Source: Linnemannia schmuckeri (lineage: Eukaryota; Mortierellomycota; Mortierellomycetes; Mortierellales; Mortierellaceae). From it: 64,000 bases of DNA. The translations under genes were made by a program, and so were the position numbers. This document shows positions 22,606 through 34,015 of the stretch, piece by piece. How positions within the stretch are numbered: position 1 is the first letter of the stretch; each line of letters opens with the position of its first letter. The notes under the pieces were generated by a model that saw only the letters and a list, made by a program, of their open reading frames with translations, did not search any database and was not told where the DNA came from. Location of the stretch: NCBI GenBank assembly GCA_029449235.1, contig JANATG010000010.1, forward strand, positions 992,001 through 1,056,000, written 5' to 3'.

Positions 22606-25600
22606 GGTAGTTTTCAGAGCTTTTCTTATTTTCGGTAGTGTACACACGTTACTTCTTACTCTTCTATTCTGATTTTGTTGGGTGTGGGAAGAGGGGGTGA
22701 GGTTTACGCGATCGAGATAGATTCTTCGAAGAGTAGATACCTATTTCAATGAAAGATATACAAAATAAAATGGCGATGTGTAAACGTATAAAGACAAAGT
22801 CGTAAAATGATCGGGTGTGTAGGTAATTGAAGACGCCACGTTTGCTTTTGTAACAGACGCGCGCAAAGTGAAAGTCGATCAAACACTTTTCATCTCATGT
22901 CGTCGTCAACCTGCGGGCTTACTATTTTATCTTTTCACCTTTTTTTAGTCATATTTTATTACCATTTCACTTGCCGCTGCCACAACTACGCGTTCTCCTC
23001 AAAAAAAGTAAGAAAGAGACTGAAAGAAGATATCATTTTGTTTAGGGTAACTTTCCCGTGTCTGAATGACCATATAATTGAAAAGGAAGAGGATGAGATG
23101 AACAAAGGGGTAAGAATCCACTCCCCGCTTTTGCATTTCTTTATTTCCTTTTGTGAAAGGGTTGCAGTTATGGGAAGAATCATGGAGAAATTTAGCCGTT
23201 GTTGCTGACAATTGTCCAGAAAAGGAAGGTCATGTTTCTGCACCCTCCACTCTCTCCAGGCGCTACGCAAGTACCAATTTACAAATTGAGCCTGCTTCCC
23301 TCGCATGATAAAAAACAACAGACTATGCAAAAATACAAGCGCTCAGCTGGTTCAAGCCTTCAAGGACCCTCCTCCGTCATTCCATTTTCCCCACCTTCTC
23401 AATTTCGCCCTCACATCGCCCGTCTTGTCCTTATGCATTGCCCTTGCGGACGGAGGGTGTTCTGATTGGCAAAAGGAGAAAAAAAATTGTCGTTGCAAAG
23501 AAAATGAAAGCAAAAAAATACGCCCAAAATGCTATTTACAAGGATAGAAAAATGCGCTTGTGTGTTGCGTGTTGTTGTGGTTTGTTGAGGCATGGCTTAT
23601 GGTTCTTGTGCTACTCTGTCCAAGGAAATAAGCTAGGAAAATAAACATCATCGGAGGTGATCGATCCTAACGAGGACAGTGACAAAAGGAGAAAAGGGCA
23701 GGTATAAGGTAAAGGCAAAAAGGAGAGAGAGAGTAAAGAAAATTACTCCTTTGCCGTTAACCCATGAAACCATGAGATCCATGAGATGGTAAAAGAAGTT
23801 TTCAACCCTTTGACATACAAACATAAACAGCGCATAGCTCACAGATCTGTTATTTTGGTTGTCGGAGACCAGTGCAAAGAACGAGGGTGTCGTAAAAATT
23901 GAGAACGAAAAAAGTATCCTTGGCAAGAACAACCAACAAAAAATATCAAGCGATGCAATCATGTATGTCTTCATTCCATCGATGCATCATGAGCAAAGAA
24001 GCGTAAAGATCGTTAGAGATGAGCACTTGTTTGTAATAAGAAAAAAACCATTGTCAGCGCTTTTATCAACAAAGAATAACAACGACAGTGGATGTAGATT
24101 GAGGTAACGATCTTATTATTAAAGGATTCACGTCGTTTGTGTTTTATTTCGTTTATTTTTTGCGTCACCTCTTTTTCTTGCTTAAGTGTAAAAAGAAGAC
24201 CTGTATAGAACGACGGAGTAAGAATGGTCAAGAAAAAGGCTTGGCTGTCAGATGTGTTGGTTGGTGAAGTGGCTCCTAAAGTGTAGCGTTACGTTGGAGT
24301 GTGGAACCTTTAGGTATCCTTGGAAGGTGCAAGAAAACAATTAGGTGAGCAGGGGTGTTTTGGGGAAGGAAGCTCTAGAACCCAGCGAGAGCCAGAAACA
24401 ATCTTTTTGTCTTGTTTTTGGGCGTAACCATTGGAAAAGAGACGAGGAGGTACAAAAGAGTTTTTGTTCAATTGCTTTGACTTATTTCTCCTTTCCTCGA
24501 AGACCCTGTGGAGGGTTCTATCCCGGCTACAAACACAAATAAGATTGCTGGTTCCTGGCTTCTTAATGATCACACACTTGAAGGCTTCTCCTAGCTTGAA
24601 CGGTTCCAATTGAATAGATAATCCAGAAAGTGAGGTCGTAGTGATGTGGCCAGCTGAAGGTCATACAACATTGTTGGTAATGAAGAATTTATTTCAATTA
24701 TTTTACCCATGCGGTCCACGAGTGAGGGCGTGTAGGTTTCTTAGTTTCTCTTTTTCCACACAAATGAAAGGCAGACACAATAAGGCAAAATCTCGTTCCG
24801 TTTACGCCAAGGCAGGGGTGTCAGCAACGACTGAAAGGAGAAATGAGAAATGAAGCGGGTGTGCGTGTGAGTGTAAGAGTGCAGTGCTAGCCTAATAGAA
24901 GTGAGAGAAGGGACAGGGTCCCACCCTTGTTCTTATTGGATCGGCTGGCGGACAAATGAATTGCGAGCCGAATAAATTGGCAAGCTGTATTTTAACTTGA
25001 CAAGTACCTATTACTCCTCTTCCTTTCGCCTTCTATTCTCAACGGACAAAAACAAACGACGACAGAGCATATTTGTGAAGTGTGTGCGTGTGTTCATGAT
25101 TCAATTCAATTGCTTCTCCTGTCATCCCATTTGCCACCTTTCTCAATCTCAGTTATCTCTGCCCCCACCCAAAAAGTAAAACGGACAAGAGGACAAAGAA
25201 AGGCTCAAGCCAAGAGAACCGTTGTTGACTTGAATTCGCTCTGCTCCCTCCACACACTCTCGACTGACTGACACGCGTTACTCCTCCTCTAATTCTTTCC
25301 TCACCCCACCTCCACGTCCATCTGCTTTCAGTCCCATTTTTTTTTTTTTATTTCTCTTCTCTCCGCCACTTTTTCTTCTCTCTTTTTCTTTCTCCTTTTT
25401 TCTCTTCTCTTTTTTTTTTTTTTTTCTTCAAACAATATAGAAACAACAATCGTTCTTGGTTCCCCTTTTCATTTCATTTTTTCACATTCCATCTCAATTC
25501 AACCCTGTCTTTCCACTCCTGACACATATACCCTCGCACTTGTACAAAACTCAACTCACGACCAGTATTTTTCGCTCTCTCATTCACTCACTCGCTCCAC

Positions 25601-25687
25601 ACTTTCTCTTTCCTGCACTTTTCACCAACCATCCTCACCCACATCTACACTCACTCACACCCTAACTAACGGCCAACACATACACAA
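22606..25687. other. Intergenic: ABC 3' region and Zn2Cys6 gene promoter
   Basis: Three kilobases without supported genes. The last 450 bases before the transcription factor start are strongly pyrimidine-rich (CTCTTCTTT-type runs at 25335-25435), a usual fungal promoter/leader feature. Frames here are short and show no domains. Confidence 0.6.
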
Positions 25688-28600
25688 ATGGATCTTGCTC
25701 AAGCTGTCCGCCAGAAGCGCCTTAAGGCCGGTACTGCTTGTACTAACTGCCGTCGCAAGAAGCTGCGGTGCACAGGCACCCCCAACTGCGTCCGATGTGT
25801 CACTCACAAATTAGACTGCATCGTCGACGAGGCACTGTTCCTGAAGACGAACTCCAACCCCTTTGGCAAATCCTCACGCTCAAACCGTTCTCATCAACAA
25901 CGCATCAAGAACCTCAACAATAACAATACCTCTAACAACAACAGTAACAGCGATAAATCGACAGCATCATCCTATCGACAGAATAGCCACCATGGCTCTA
26001 TCTCCTCGTCCTACTCTGGCGACGAAATGTTGGACAGGAGAATGTCGCCCGACTTTTTGTCCGATCGTCGAATGTCGACTAGCAGTTCCACAAGCTTTTC
26101 AAGTCTTAGCCCTTCCCCTTCCCCTGCCTACACCTACAACTATTCACATGTTGACAGCAGTAATAATGGCAGTAGCGGCAGCATTTTCAAACCCTCTTCT
26201 CCCATGTCAGACCACCACCACTCTTCATCCAAAAAGACCTCCTCACACAATAATTTTTCCTCGTCCTATCGATCCGAACCAGGGGTTGGCCCTCTTGACT
26301 CTCTTCCCTCCTCATCCTCCAGTCACTACTCTTCCTCTTTACCCTCCACATCTTCGTACATGGACTCTGGTGCTTCTCCGTCATCCTCAGTACACAATGG
26401 CATGAACATGAACAAGAAGCGAGCCTCCAAGGACCAGGAGACGACGAGCAAGCCCAAGCAGAAGCGGAGGGATGACTTTCATGGCCATCGAGACAGCGAT
26501 CCTGGTACTCCTTCTCCTCTCCTTGCGCCTAAGGATCCCTCTTCTTCCTCTTCCAAAGCTCCTTCGGCGTCTTCCTCAACGAAAAATGTTCACAGTAATG
26601 GAGAGGATTTCAAGTCTGTTGTGAGCACGATGAGCCTGGATGGTCATGGTCAGCAGTAAGTGACATACTGTGCAATCAACTTTAAATTCCCACATGCTTT
26701 TTGTTCTTTGAAATGAAGGAACGGGGCAACAGGGCTGCTGTTTTGTTTGTTTGTTGGTACTCCTTGTTGTGTGTATCTCGGATTCGAACTCTTTCTCCTT
26801 CTCTTTGTCACACACAACATACATCTTCTTCCCTCTCGTCTCCGATCGATCAATTGTTTTTTGTTTTCATCCTTCGGCTTCAACACAAACAACTCTCCTA
26901 CTGGCCCTCTTAGTAAACAAAACATAGCGCCCTTCCATTCCCTCTTTTCCCTCTTGCCCTCCTAACTTGCTCCTTTCTTCACCCTCCGGGAAACCTTCTT
27001 CTGGTCTACGCAAACCTTCTTTCACCCATCGCCCCACTCACTCCCCTTGCATCGTCGTCGTTGTCTTTCCATTTTTTTCAATTGAATTTTATTTTCCTCA
27101 AGGCTCGTCCCAAAGGAAAAAGGTTACTAACCCAAAGCATCTCTCTGTCCGTCCCTGCTGACCAACATTTACAGTTTCCACGGAAGCAGTTCTGGCTTTT
27201 ATGTCTGTCAACTCAGTTCCCGCTACCGTCAAGGTGTCTGTAAGTACCATTTTTACTCTTACTTCTTGTTCTGATTACCTATTCATACATGGATACAATC
27301 AACGACACACACCCATCTCAGCAGCTAAAACATCCTGCTGAAACTAGATCCCTTGCCAATGGCCCACCTCAACGACAGTGACCTGTGGTCGCACTCGCTC
27401 CAGATGACAAGCGAACGTGAATTACCTACAAGAGCCGAGATGGACAACTTGCTCAGCCTCTACTTCCGGTTCATGTACCCCTTCGCACCAATGTTCATTC
27501 GCAAGAACTTTATGGAGCGACACCAACAACGACCAGATCTCCCCCATATCCTGATCCTCAACGCGATCTTCTGTAACGCGTGCTGGTACTCGGATGACCC
27601 ATTGGTCAGACAGGACTCGACGAAGTACTTTAACCGGGCCAAGATTATTCTTGACGAGACCTATCATGTCTCGAGGATCAGTACCATCCAGGCCCTCTTG
27701 TTGATGTCTCATCATCAGTATGCTGTTGGTAACTACTCTGGTGGATGGCTTTACACTGGCATGGCTACCCGCATCGCACATGTAGGTTATCATGAACGAC
27801 AAGTGCACTGAACAACGATAACACCTCTTATTCAAGCACTCATTCTAACCCCCTCTTTGCTTTGTCGTTTAATTAATTAGGATATTGGGTTGCATCGACA
27901 GGACTTCCAGGTCAACGAGCCAATCGAGGCAGAGGTCCGCAAGCGCGTTTGGTGGGCTGTCTACATTGCTGACCGACTTGGGGCTGGTATCTTGGGTAGG
28001 CCTTTGAACATTCGTGACAAGGAGTACAACGTCGAGATGCCATCGGATGACTGGATCACGGCTATCGGTGGGGATGATACGGTCGAGTATCCGTTTGAGC
28101 CCGAAAGGATCGTGTCGATTCGTCTGCTTTGGACCGTTAAGCTGTTTATGCAGATGGGCAAGGTCCTCAACACAATGCACTGTATCGAAGCCGAGATCAA
28201 CGGGGCCTTCTTGGCAGACATTTCCAAGACACAACTTCCGCAGCTACACAATAGTCTGACCTCATGGTTCCTCTCGCTCCCTAACGAGCTCATGTACACG
28301 CCTTACACCATGTCGCCCAACTCGAACCACCCACCCTCTCCACCAACGGCGCTGATGCACATGTTCTACTACACGACCTTAACGATGCTCCACCGACCCT
28401 ATCTTCGACCCGTTAACTCGGCAGCCATCGATTCCAACTTTTTGGTGTCTTCCCGCAACATTTGTACCGCCGCCGCAACCAATGTTTGCCACATTGCCGA
28501 TTCACTGATGCTCCATGGGCAGCTGCGCGATACTTGCTACTACGGCATGGCCTGTCTCTTGGCTGCCGGCACAGTTCATGTCCACAATGCCATCACGCCT

Positions 28601-29836
28601 ACTCCAAGCAACCGCGAGACGACCCGTGCAGGCCTCTCCAAGACTGTCAAGGCTGCCCACGAACTGGTCAAGACGTTCCCTGTTGCCGAGTCCCTTGTCG
28701 CCGTGGCGCTCGATGTCTTTGCGAGCCAGACAACTTCGATCCCAACAGAGATGGCGGCGTCCTTTATCGACATCTCTACCTTTGTCGCCCCCTTCATTGA
28801 CATGAGCCAGCTTGCCTCGACCTCGATTGGAAATATCTATGAGGCAGCTAGGCTTGCTAAGATGGCCAAGGATGGGCCTGGACCTGCGCCCTCCATCCAA
28901 CTTCGCCACCCCTATGGAAACTTTTCGATGCCTTTGCCCGAACAGGCTAAGGACCAGTCGTCTACAAATCTCAGCTCGATGTGGCAGAACCAGATCTCGA
29001 CTGCGGTCGCCATGGCTGCTATTGCCTTTGGCGGTACGGACCCTCAACAGGAAGAGCAGCAGTTCTTTGCCAACCCGCTCGAGTTGCCGGAAGCCCTTCG
29101 ACTGGCTCCTATTGACACGATGGCCTTCCATGTCGATGGATCCACCAATGTCCTTGACTCTTTTGACACTGATCCTTTCAAGTTGACCAACCTTTCAGGA
29201 CCCACTACTGCTTCGACGCCCGTCACGACGACTACAGGATTTGAGGCTCCTCAACAACAGGCACCGGTTCAACATACACCAACACTGCACTCTCAGCTGT
29301 CACAGGACTCTAGCTTTACCACCGCACAGGCCATCAACTTGATGCAGGCCACCCTCGCCTCCTCACTTCAAGTATCCCCTTTGTCTTCCCAGCTGGCAGA
29401 ACCACCTGTGGTGCAGACACAGCAGCTGCAACATACAATGATGGAAGACGACACTGCCGACCCACCGTCCCCTCCTGCCATCTCCTCGGACGACATGGAT
29501 ACCGAATCGTTATTGTCGAACGACACTCCCAGCCCGTCGTCGTCACCTTCCTCGGTTGGACCAGCACCTCGCCACGACATCTCGATCCAATGCGGCACCC
29601 CCTCGCCGCACGAATCCTTTATTGCGGCTTTAACAGAGGACGCACATGACCATGACAGCAACCTGGACTTTTTTATCGATGACCGCTATCAGCACAACAA
29701 ATCCTCGCTGCCTGCGTCTGGTAGTCAGGAGTCGCGCTCGATTTCATTGAAAGAGAACACTGGAGCCTACAGCTGTCAGAAGGATGTCGAGAAGGTCAAC
29801 ACTTTGCTATTTGATAACCAAGTCATGGAGTGTTGA
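25688..29836 (+). CDS. Zn2Cys6 fungal-specific transcription factor
   Basis: Nuclear DNA-binding regulator of 1140 residues. Four exons: 25688-26655, 27175-27239, 27348-27781 and 27881-29836. The zinc cluster is at residues 18-44, with Cys18, 21, 28, 34, 37 and 44 (CX2CX6CX5CX2CX6C), preceded by the basic QKRLKAG and followed by a long Ser/Asn-rich stretch. The 65-nt second exon codes HFHGSSSGFYVCQLSSRY, a segment typical of the regulator middle region. Exons 3 and 4 hold the fungal-specific transcription factor domain (FMYPFAPMFIRKNF, DIGLHRQDF, KRVWWAVYIADR). The last 250 residues are Pro/Gln/Ser-rich with acidic patches, a plausible activation region. Target genes are unknown. The adjacent co-oriented ABCB transporter is a candidate by position only. 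Confidence 0.93.
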
Positions 29837-30007
29837 AACAATTAACAAGGAGAGAGCAAGAGAAAGTGCATATTCAATTGTAAAAAATAATAAATATTGT
29901 CTTTGTCATTCTTTTTTCAACCTCTTTGTTTGTGCACTCACTTCAAGAATATATTTATGCGTTTGTTTATTTCCTGGTTTGTTTCTATATTTTAAAAACG
30001 GACCATA

Positions 30008-32212
30008 TCAGTCAACTTGGATCCCATTACGTGAAAACAACCTCGCAAGCTCTTTATGGTCCCCCTTCCGCTCCCCTAACCACCCCCTAACAACCTCCAA
30101 CTGCAACCAGTGCTCGATCATCCAAACCGCCGCATTCTTGGACATGTTCATCGTCTGGTGACTCGAAAGACAGACTGTCGTTAGGCGCGTCAAGGTAACT
30201 AATTTGTCTAGCCCTTTTCTTAGACGCCAATCGAGTGTCTCGACGGCCTTAAGAGCTGCGCGGCCAGTGAGGGGGTGATACCGGTCAAGGTCCAAGCGCT
30301 CGAGACGCGTCAGTAATGAGAGGCGTTCGAATACACACTGTTGTAGTAACTGTTGAAACTCATCCTGTTGATTCTCGTGGCTATTGCTGCTGTTCTTATC
30401 GTTCGCTTTGACCTTTCTCTTTTGAGCCTGGCGTCGATTATGAGCCTGCTGTCTTCCTGATCCCTGTGAACGACTGCCACTTGATGAAGATGAACTATAT
30501 GGCCATGAAGACGATGCCACGGAGAGATCGACAAAGACTGCCCATGACTGCAGGCCCAAACACACCCAGGGGTCTCCGTCCAAAATGTCCGACGCATGAA
30601 TCGAGTCCGCAGCAACAGATTTCAACCTCAGGCAGGAAGCAAGGACCTGCTGAACCATAGCTCCCGTGACATTCGAGCATAGCCGCAGATCCAGATCGAC
30701 CACGCTGTCAAAGAATCGTCTCATCGATCGCAAAGTCGCCTCGCCAACCTGGACAGCCCCCAAAGCCAGTCTCTCCATGGTATCACTAGCACGATCTAGC
30801 AAGATAGCCAGCTGCTGATCAGACACTGCTAATGACTCCTTTCCGCTCGTCAACTCCAAAGACGTCAAATCCAGCCATTGTTGAAGAGATTCATCCTTCT
30901 TTGGGCCATGATAGTCCTGCCAAAAGTCGTTCTCGGTCGTAACCCATAGCTCTCGAGGCGCCAATCCAGCATGACTCCGATGCAACTGCCAGACAAGACT
31001 CTTCAATCTCGGACTCTCCGCAATAAACACCTTGAACTGTGTCCTGGGCATCATCCCTCGAACCTCCATTAGCTTCAAATATCGCAACGGGCTCGGAGGT
31101 CGTGGCTCAGTTTCCATCACCATTGCCGCCGCCTCCGTGATCTCGGTAACAGACTCGCCCCATAACGGCGCCTCGTTCTCAACATTACACCGGGCCAGCT
31201 CCAGACTTGTCAGATATGGACAGGCAGCTCTCCAGATCAACATTAGATCCAAACCCCTGATCTCCCGACCGACCAGAGAAAGACTCGTGAGTGTTGAGGA
31301 CGAGTATGACAATGGTGGGGGGAAACTATCGACAACAGCCTCCCAGAAGGAGACATGAGGGATCCCGTAAGGTGGTGGTAAGAGAAGCACAATCTCGAGT
31401 TCCTTTAATGTTGCTCGGTTTTGGACAACCAGCTCCGCCAGGCTCTTCCACATGTCGACTCGACCGCCGCCGCCACCTTTATTGGCCCTGCTATGTCCAA
31501 TTGGGTTGTTCTCGCTCCCATCCACGAACTCGTCCTCGTTCTCGTCCTCACTACGGTTCCAGTCGCTCCAGAAGCTATCGTCGCTGCTCTCTCCACCACC
31601 GTCCACGCCTACTATCGTTACGCCGTCGTCATTGTTGCCGTCAATGTGGTCCTGGTTACTGCCACTGTCGCCATCACTGTTGCCATCACTGTCGCTGTCG
31701 CTGCCGCTGTCACCTCCATTGGCCTCGTCGCCTCCCTCGGCAAGTAATAGTAGATTCCACCGACCAGCAGTGCTTCCCGGATTACTGGGTCCCGCATTCT
31801 CATCATTATTTCGACGACCATTGTTGTTGTGGTTATTGGCGACAGCACTGCCATGCCCATGATGATTAGACCCCTGTACCCCAGGAACAGTCGCCGAAAG
31901 CCTTAAATGCTCCAATCTCCTACACCCACTCACCGCCAACCTAACCTCCTCCACCGAAACAGGACCCTCTAAGCTCAACGTCCGGATCAAATGTCCATGC
32001 TTCCGAAAGACAGCCAACGGTGGAGGTGGCAGATAGGTGGCCCGGTTGGGGTTCTGGGAGGATCGGAGGATAGTCTCTCTCCAGATGAGCGGTTTGAAGG
32101 ACTGTCGCCAGGCATGGGAGACTTTTGAGGAGTGGATCAGGTCTTGGCGAGTGAGGTATGTTCCGATGATGGATCTGATCTCGGGTAGGTCGAGCGCATT
32201 CTCCTGTTGCAT
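30008..32212 (-). CDS. F-box/LRR-like protein
   Basis: Probable substrate adaptor of an SCF-type ubiquitin ligase. A single open frame of 734 residues starts at the ATG at 32212; the frame stays open further upstream but only through a non-ATG codon. The N-terminus (LDLPEIRSIIGTYLTRQDLI ... SHAWRQSFKPLIW) matches the short degenerate F-box seen in a large family of fungal proteins. The rest has irregular leucine-rich repeats (LRYLKLMEVRG, LTSLELARC, LEHLRLSA). An Asp/Ser/Gly/Asn-rich insert lies roughly at residues 160-270. The stop is 171 bp from the stop of the Zn2Cys6 gene, so the two converge. Function beyond F-box/LRR is not known. Confidence 0.8.
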   Translation of the reverse strand: MQQENALDLPEIRSIIGTYLTRQDLIHSSKVSHAWRQSFKPLIWRETILRSSQNPNRATYLPPPPLAVFRKHGHLIRTLSLEGPVSVEEVRLAVSGCRRLEHLRLSATVPGVQGSNHHGHGSAVANNHNNNGRRNNDENAGPSNPGSTAGRWNLLLLAEGGDEANGGDSGSDSDSDGNSDGDSGSNQDHIDGNNDDGVTIVGVDGGGESSDDSFWSDWNRSEDENEDEFVDGSENNPIGHSRANKGGGGGRVDMWKSLAELVVQNRATLKELEIVLLLPPPYGIPHVSFWEAVVDSFPPPLSYSSSTLTSLSLVGREIRGLDLMLIWRAACPYLTSLELARCNVENEAPLWGESVTEITEAAAMVMETEPRPPSPLRYLKLMEVRGMMPRTQFKVFIAESPRLKSLVWQLHRSHAGLAPRELWVTTENDFWQDYHGPKKDESLQQWLDLTSLELTSGKESLAVSDQQLAILLDRASDTMERLALGAVQVGEATLRSMRRFFDSVVDLDLRLCSNVTGAMVQQVLASCLRLKSVAADSIHASDILDGDPWVCLGLQSWAVFVDLSVASSSWPYSSSSSSGSRSQGSGRQQAHNRRQAQKRKVKANDKNSSNSHENQQDEFQQLLQQCVFERLSLLTRLERLDLDRYHPLTGRAALKAVETLDWRLRKGLDKLVTLTRLTTVCLSSHQTMNMSKNAAVWMIEHWLQLEVVRGWLGERKGDHKELARLFSRNGIQVD

Positions 32213-32555
32213 GGCTTGCTTTGCTTGGTTGGTTGCTGTTATTGTTCCATGAGAAGTGGCAGTGTTGTTGGCCTGATCAAAGTTGACTCTCTGTGTGTGA
32301 AAAATTCGAAACAAAAATCAAGGCCTTGGGTTTCTAGATCTGTGGTGGCACGTGACTTAGAAAATCAACAACCGGACGATAAGGAACAAGTGGTCAGGAT
32401 GACTCTTCCGGGCTGCGGCGCTTTTTTTTTTGAAAAAGGTTTTTTTATTTCAGCACATTGGGCTGGGTATTGAAGGGGTACAAATTGAAGGTATTGAAAA
32501 ATTACAGAAAAAAAACTATTATGCAGGATTGTACAGGAGGAAAAAAAGACTGTGC
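32213..32555. other. Short intergenic gap between F-box gene and bZIP gene
   Basis: About 340 bases: promoter of the F-box gene and 3' end of the bZIP gene, both on the minus strand. Nothing else is seen. Confidence 0.6.
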
Positions 32556-33640
32556 TCATGGACGAGCGGTGAGGGCTGCATGAGCCTCGGCCAACTTGGC
32601 CTCGAGCTGAGCAATACGAGCGTTCTGCTCGGCCTCACGGACAAGGTGGGCAGTCTTCTCAGTCTCCAAGACGGCGACACGCATAGTCAGACGAGTCTTG
32701 TCCGCCTCGAGCTCAGATACCTTAGCCTCCAAACCCTCAAGCTTGACAAGCTTCTTCAGACGAGAACGACGGGCAGCGTCGGTGTTTTTGGCACGCTTGG
32801 CAATCACTTCCTCGGACTCCTCAGTAGGCGAGGCAGCACGCTTCTTGTTGACCGTTGACGAGAGAACATAGGACTGCTCAACAGGCTCGATCTTGGGGAC
32901 AACAATAGAAGCAGCAGCGGCGGCGGGGGTGGGGACCGAGGGGAGGATGGTGGTCGCGTGGTTAGCGGCCTGAGCCATAACGGCAAGCTCCAAATCGTGG
33001 CTCCAGGGGATGTTGAGAGCAATAGCAGCCTGCTGGACTGCAGCAGTGGTCAACATGGGAGGGGCCTTGACAGGGGGGAGGGCGACAATGGGAGAAGCGG
33101 GGACAACGGGTGCAACAGTAGTGGCGGCGGGGACGACGGGAGAAGCAGCGACGAGCTCCTCAGCGGAGAGACCCAAGGGCATGTCAAAGAGCGAAGGGTT
33201 CATTGCCGAACCGAACGACTCAAAACCCAAAAGGGGCGAATCGTCCAAAGCGGTGTAGGGGCTCGAGGACGAGGAATCATCACCTGAGAGGGCACCGAGC
33301 TGGAAGTCGGACGCCAGCCACTCATCGAACCCACTGCCATTGTTGGAAACAGCAGCAGTGGCGTTGAAGTTGTAATTGTCGCCGGCCAAAGGAGTAGCAT
33401 TCTTGCCAACTATTGTTATTGAGAGAGCAGATAGAAAAAGGAATTAGGAAAGGGCTCTATCAACGAGACGCTTATCGGATAGAAAACAAAAAGGCAAAAA
33501 AAAAAAAAAAAAAAGATTCTTATCGAGATATGTAGAAAGAGATACTTACATTGGGCAAGAGCAGACTCCAACGAGTCGGCCGACTTGGAGAGCTTGGAAT
33601 CGGTCATATCGAACATTGGGATATTGATGGAGATGGCCAT
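32556..33640 (-). CDS. Gcn4/Cpc1-type bZIP transcription factor
   Basis: Likely the master activator of amino-acid starvation response (general or cross-pathway control). Two exons, 33640-33550 and 33409-32556, give 314 residues. The basic region at about 234-250 has KRAKNTDAARRSRLKKL with the family signature NTDAARRSR. A leucine-zipper coiled coil follows to about 305 (LEGLEAKVSELEADKTRL). Residues 60-110 hold acidic and hydrophobic patches (DEWLASDFQ, SLFDMPLG), a candidate activation domain. The leader carries two upstream ORFs, as in GCN4/cpc-1 genes, so translational control is probable. The start at 33640 is the first ATG after those uORFs. Family call is strong; function is inferred. 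Confidence 0.9.
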
Positions 33641-33716
33641 TGTGGGAGGAGAGGAAGGGTGGTGTGTAGAAAAGGATATGTTGTTCGTTTGAAACGTTTG
33701 AAGGGGGTAAATCACT

Positions 33717-33830
33717 TTAAGAGTGTAAGGCGAGTAAGGCAATGGAGGGGATTACTACAGAGATAATCGAGTATACGTTGTTGATATTGATATTATAGTT
33801 GTTGTTGGTGGGGGTGTTAAAGGAAACCAT
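33717..33830 (-). promoter_or_regulatory. uORF2 in the bZIP gene leader (37 codons plus stop)
   Basis: ATG at 33830 opens a frame of 37 residues ending in TAA at 33719-33717, 76 nt before the main start. It begins MVSFNTPTNN. By its position it would be the inhibitory uORF in a GCN4/cpc-1-type leader. The transcript start is not shown by sequence. Confidence 0.6.
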
Positions 33831-33994
33831 CTTGGGCGAGATTGGGGGAACCGTAAAGGTTGAAAAGTAAAAGCTTAGGGGGTTGGGGGTTTAAAAAAAC
33901 TATGCGAGTGCCTGAGGCGAGGTGGATAATGCGATTGGATTATTCTTTTGTTCTGGTGCGATATGGGGGGTCTTGTACAAGAGTACAAAGGCGT

Positions 33995-34015
33995 TTAAGC
34001 GGAGAAGGAGGCCAT
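33995..34015 (-). promoter_or_regulatory. uORF1 in the bZIP gene leader (6 codons plus stop)
   Basis: ATG at 34015 followed by MASFSA and TAA (33997-33995). It lies 164 nt upstream of uORF2. No other ATG is present in any frame between it and the main start except that of uORF2. A TATA-like TTTATAAC lies about 130 nt further upstream on the minus strand (34143-34150). Confidence 0.55.

Noticed and set aside
30008..32314. Start of the F-box protein at 32314
   Set aside because: The codon there is TTG; the first ATG is at 32212, right before the family's LDLPEIRS segment.
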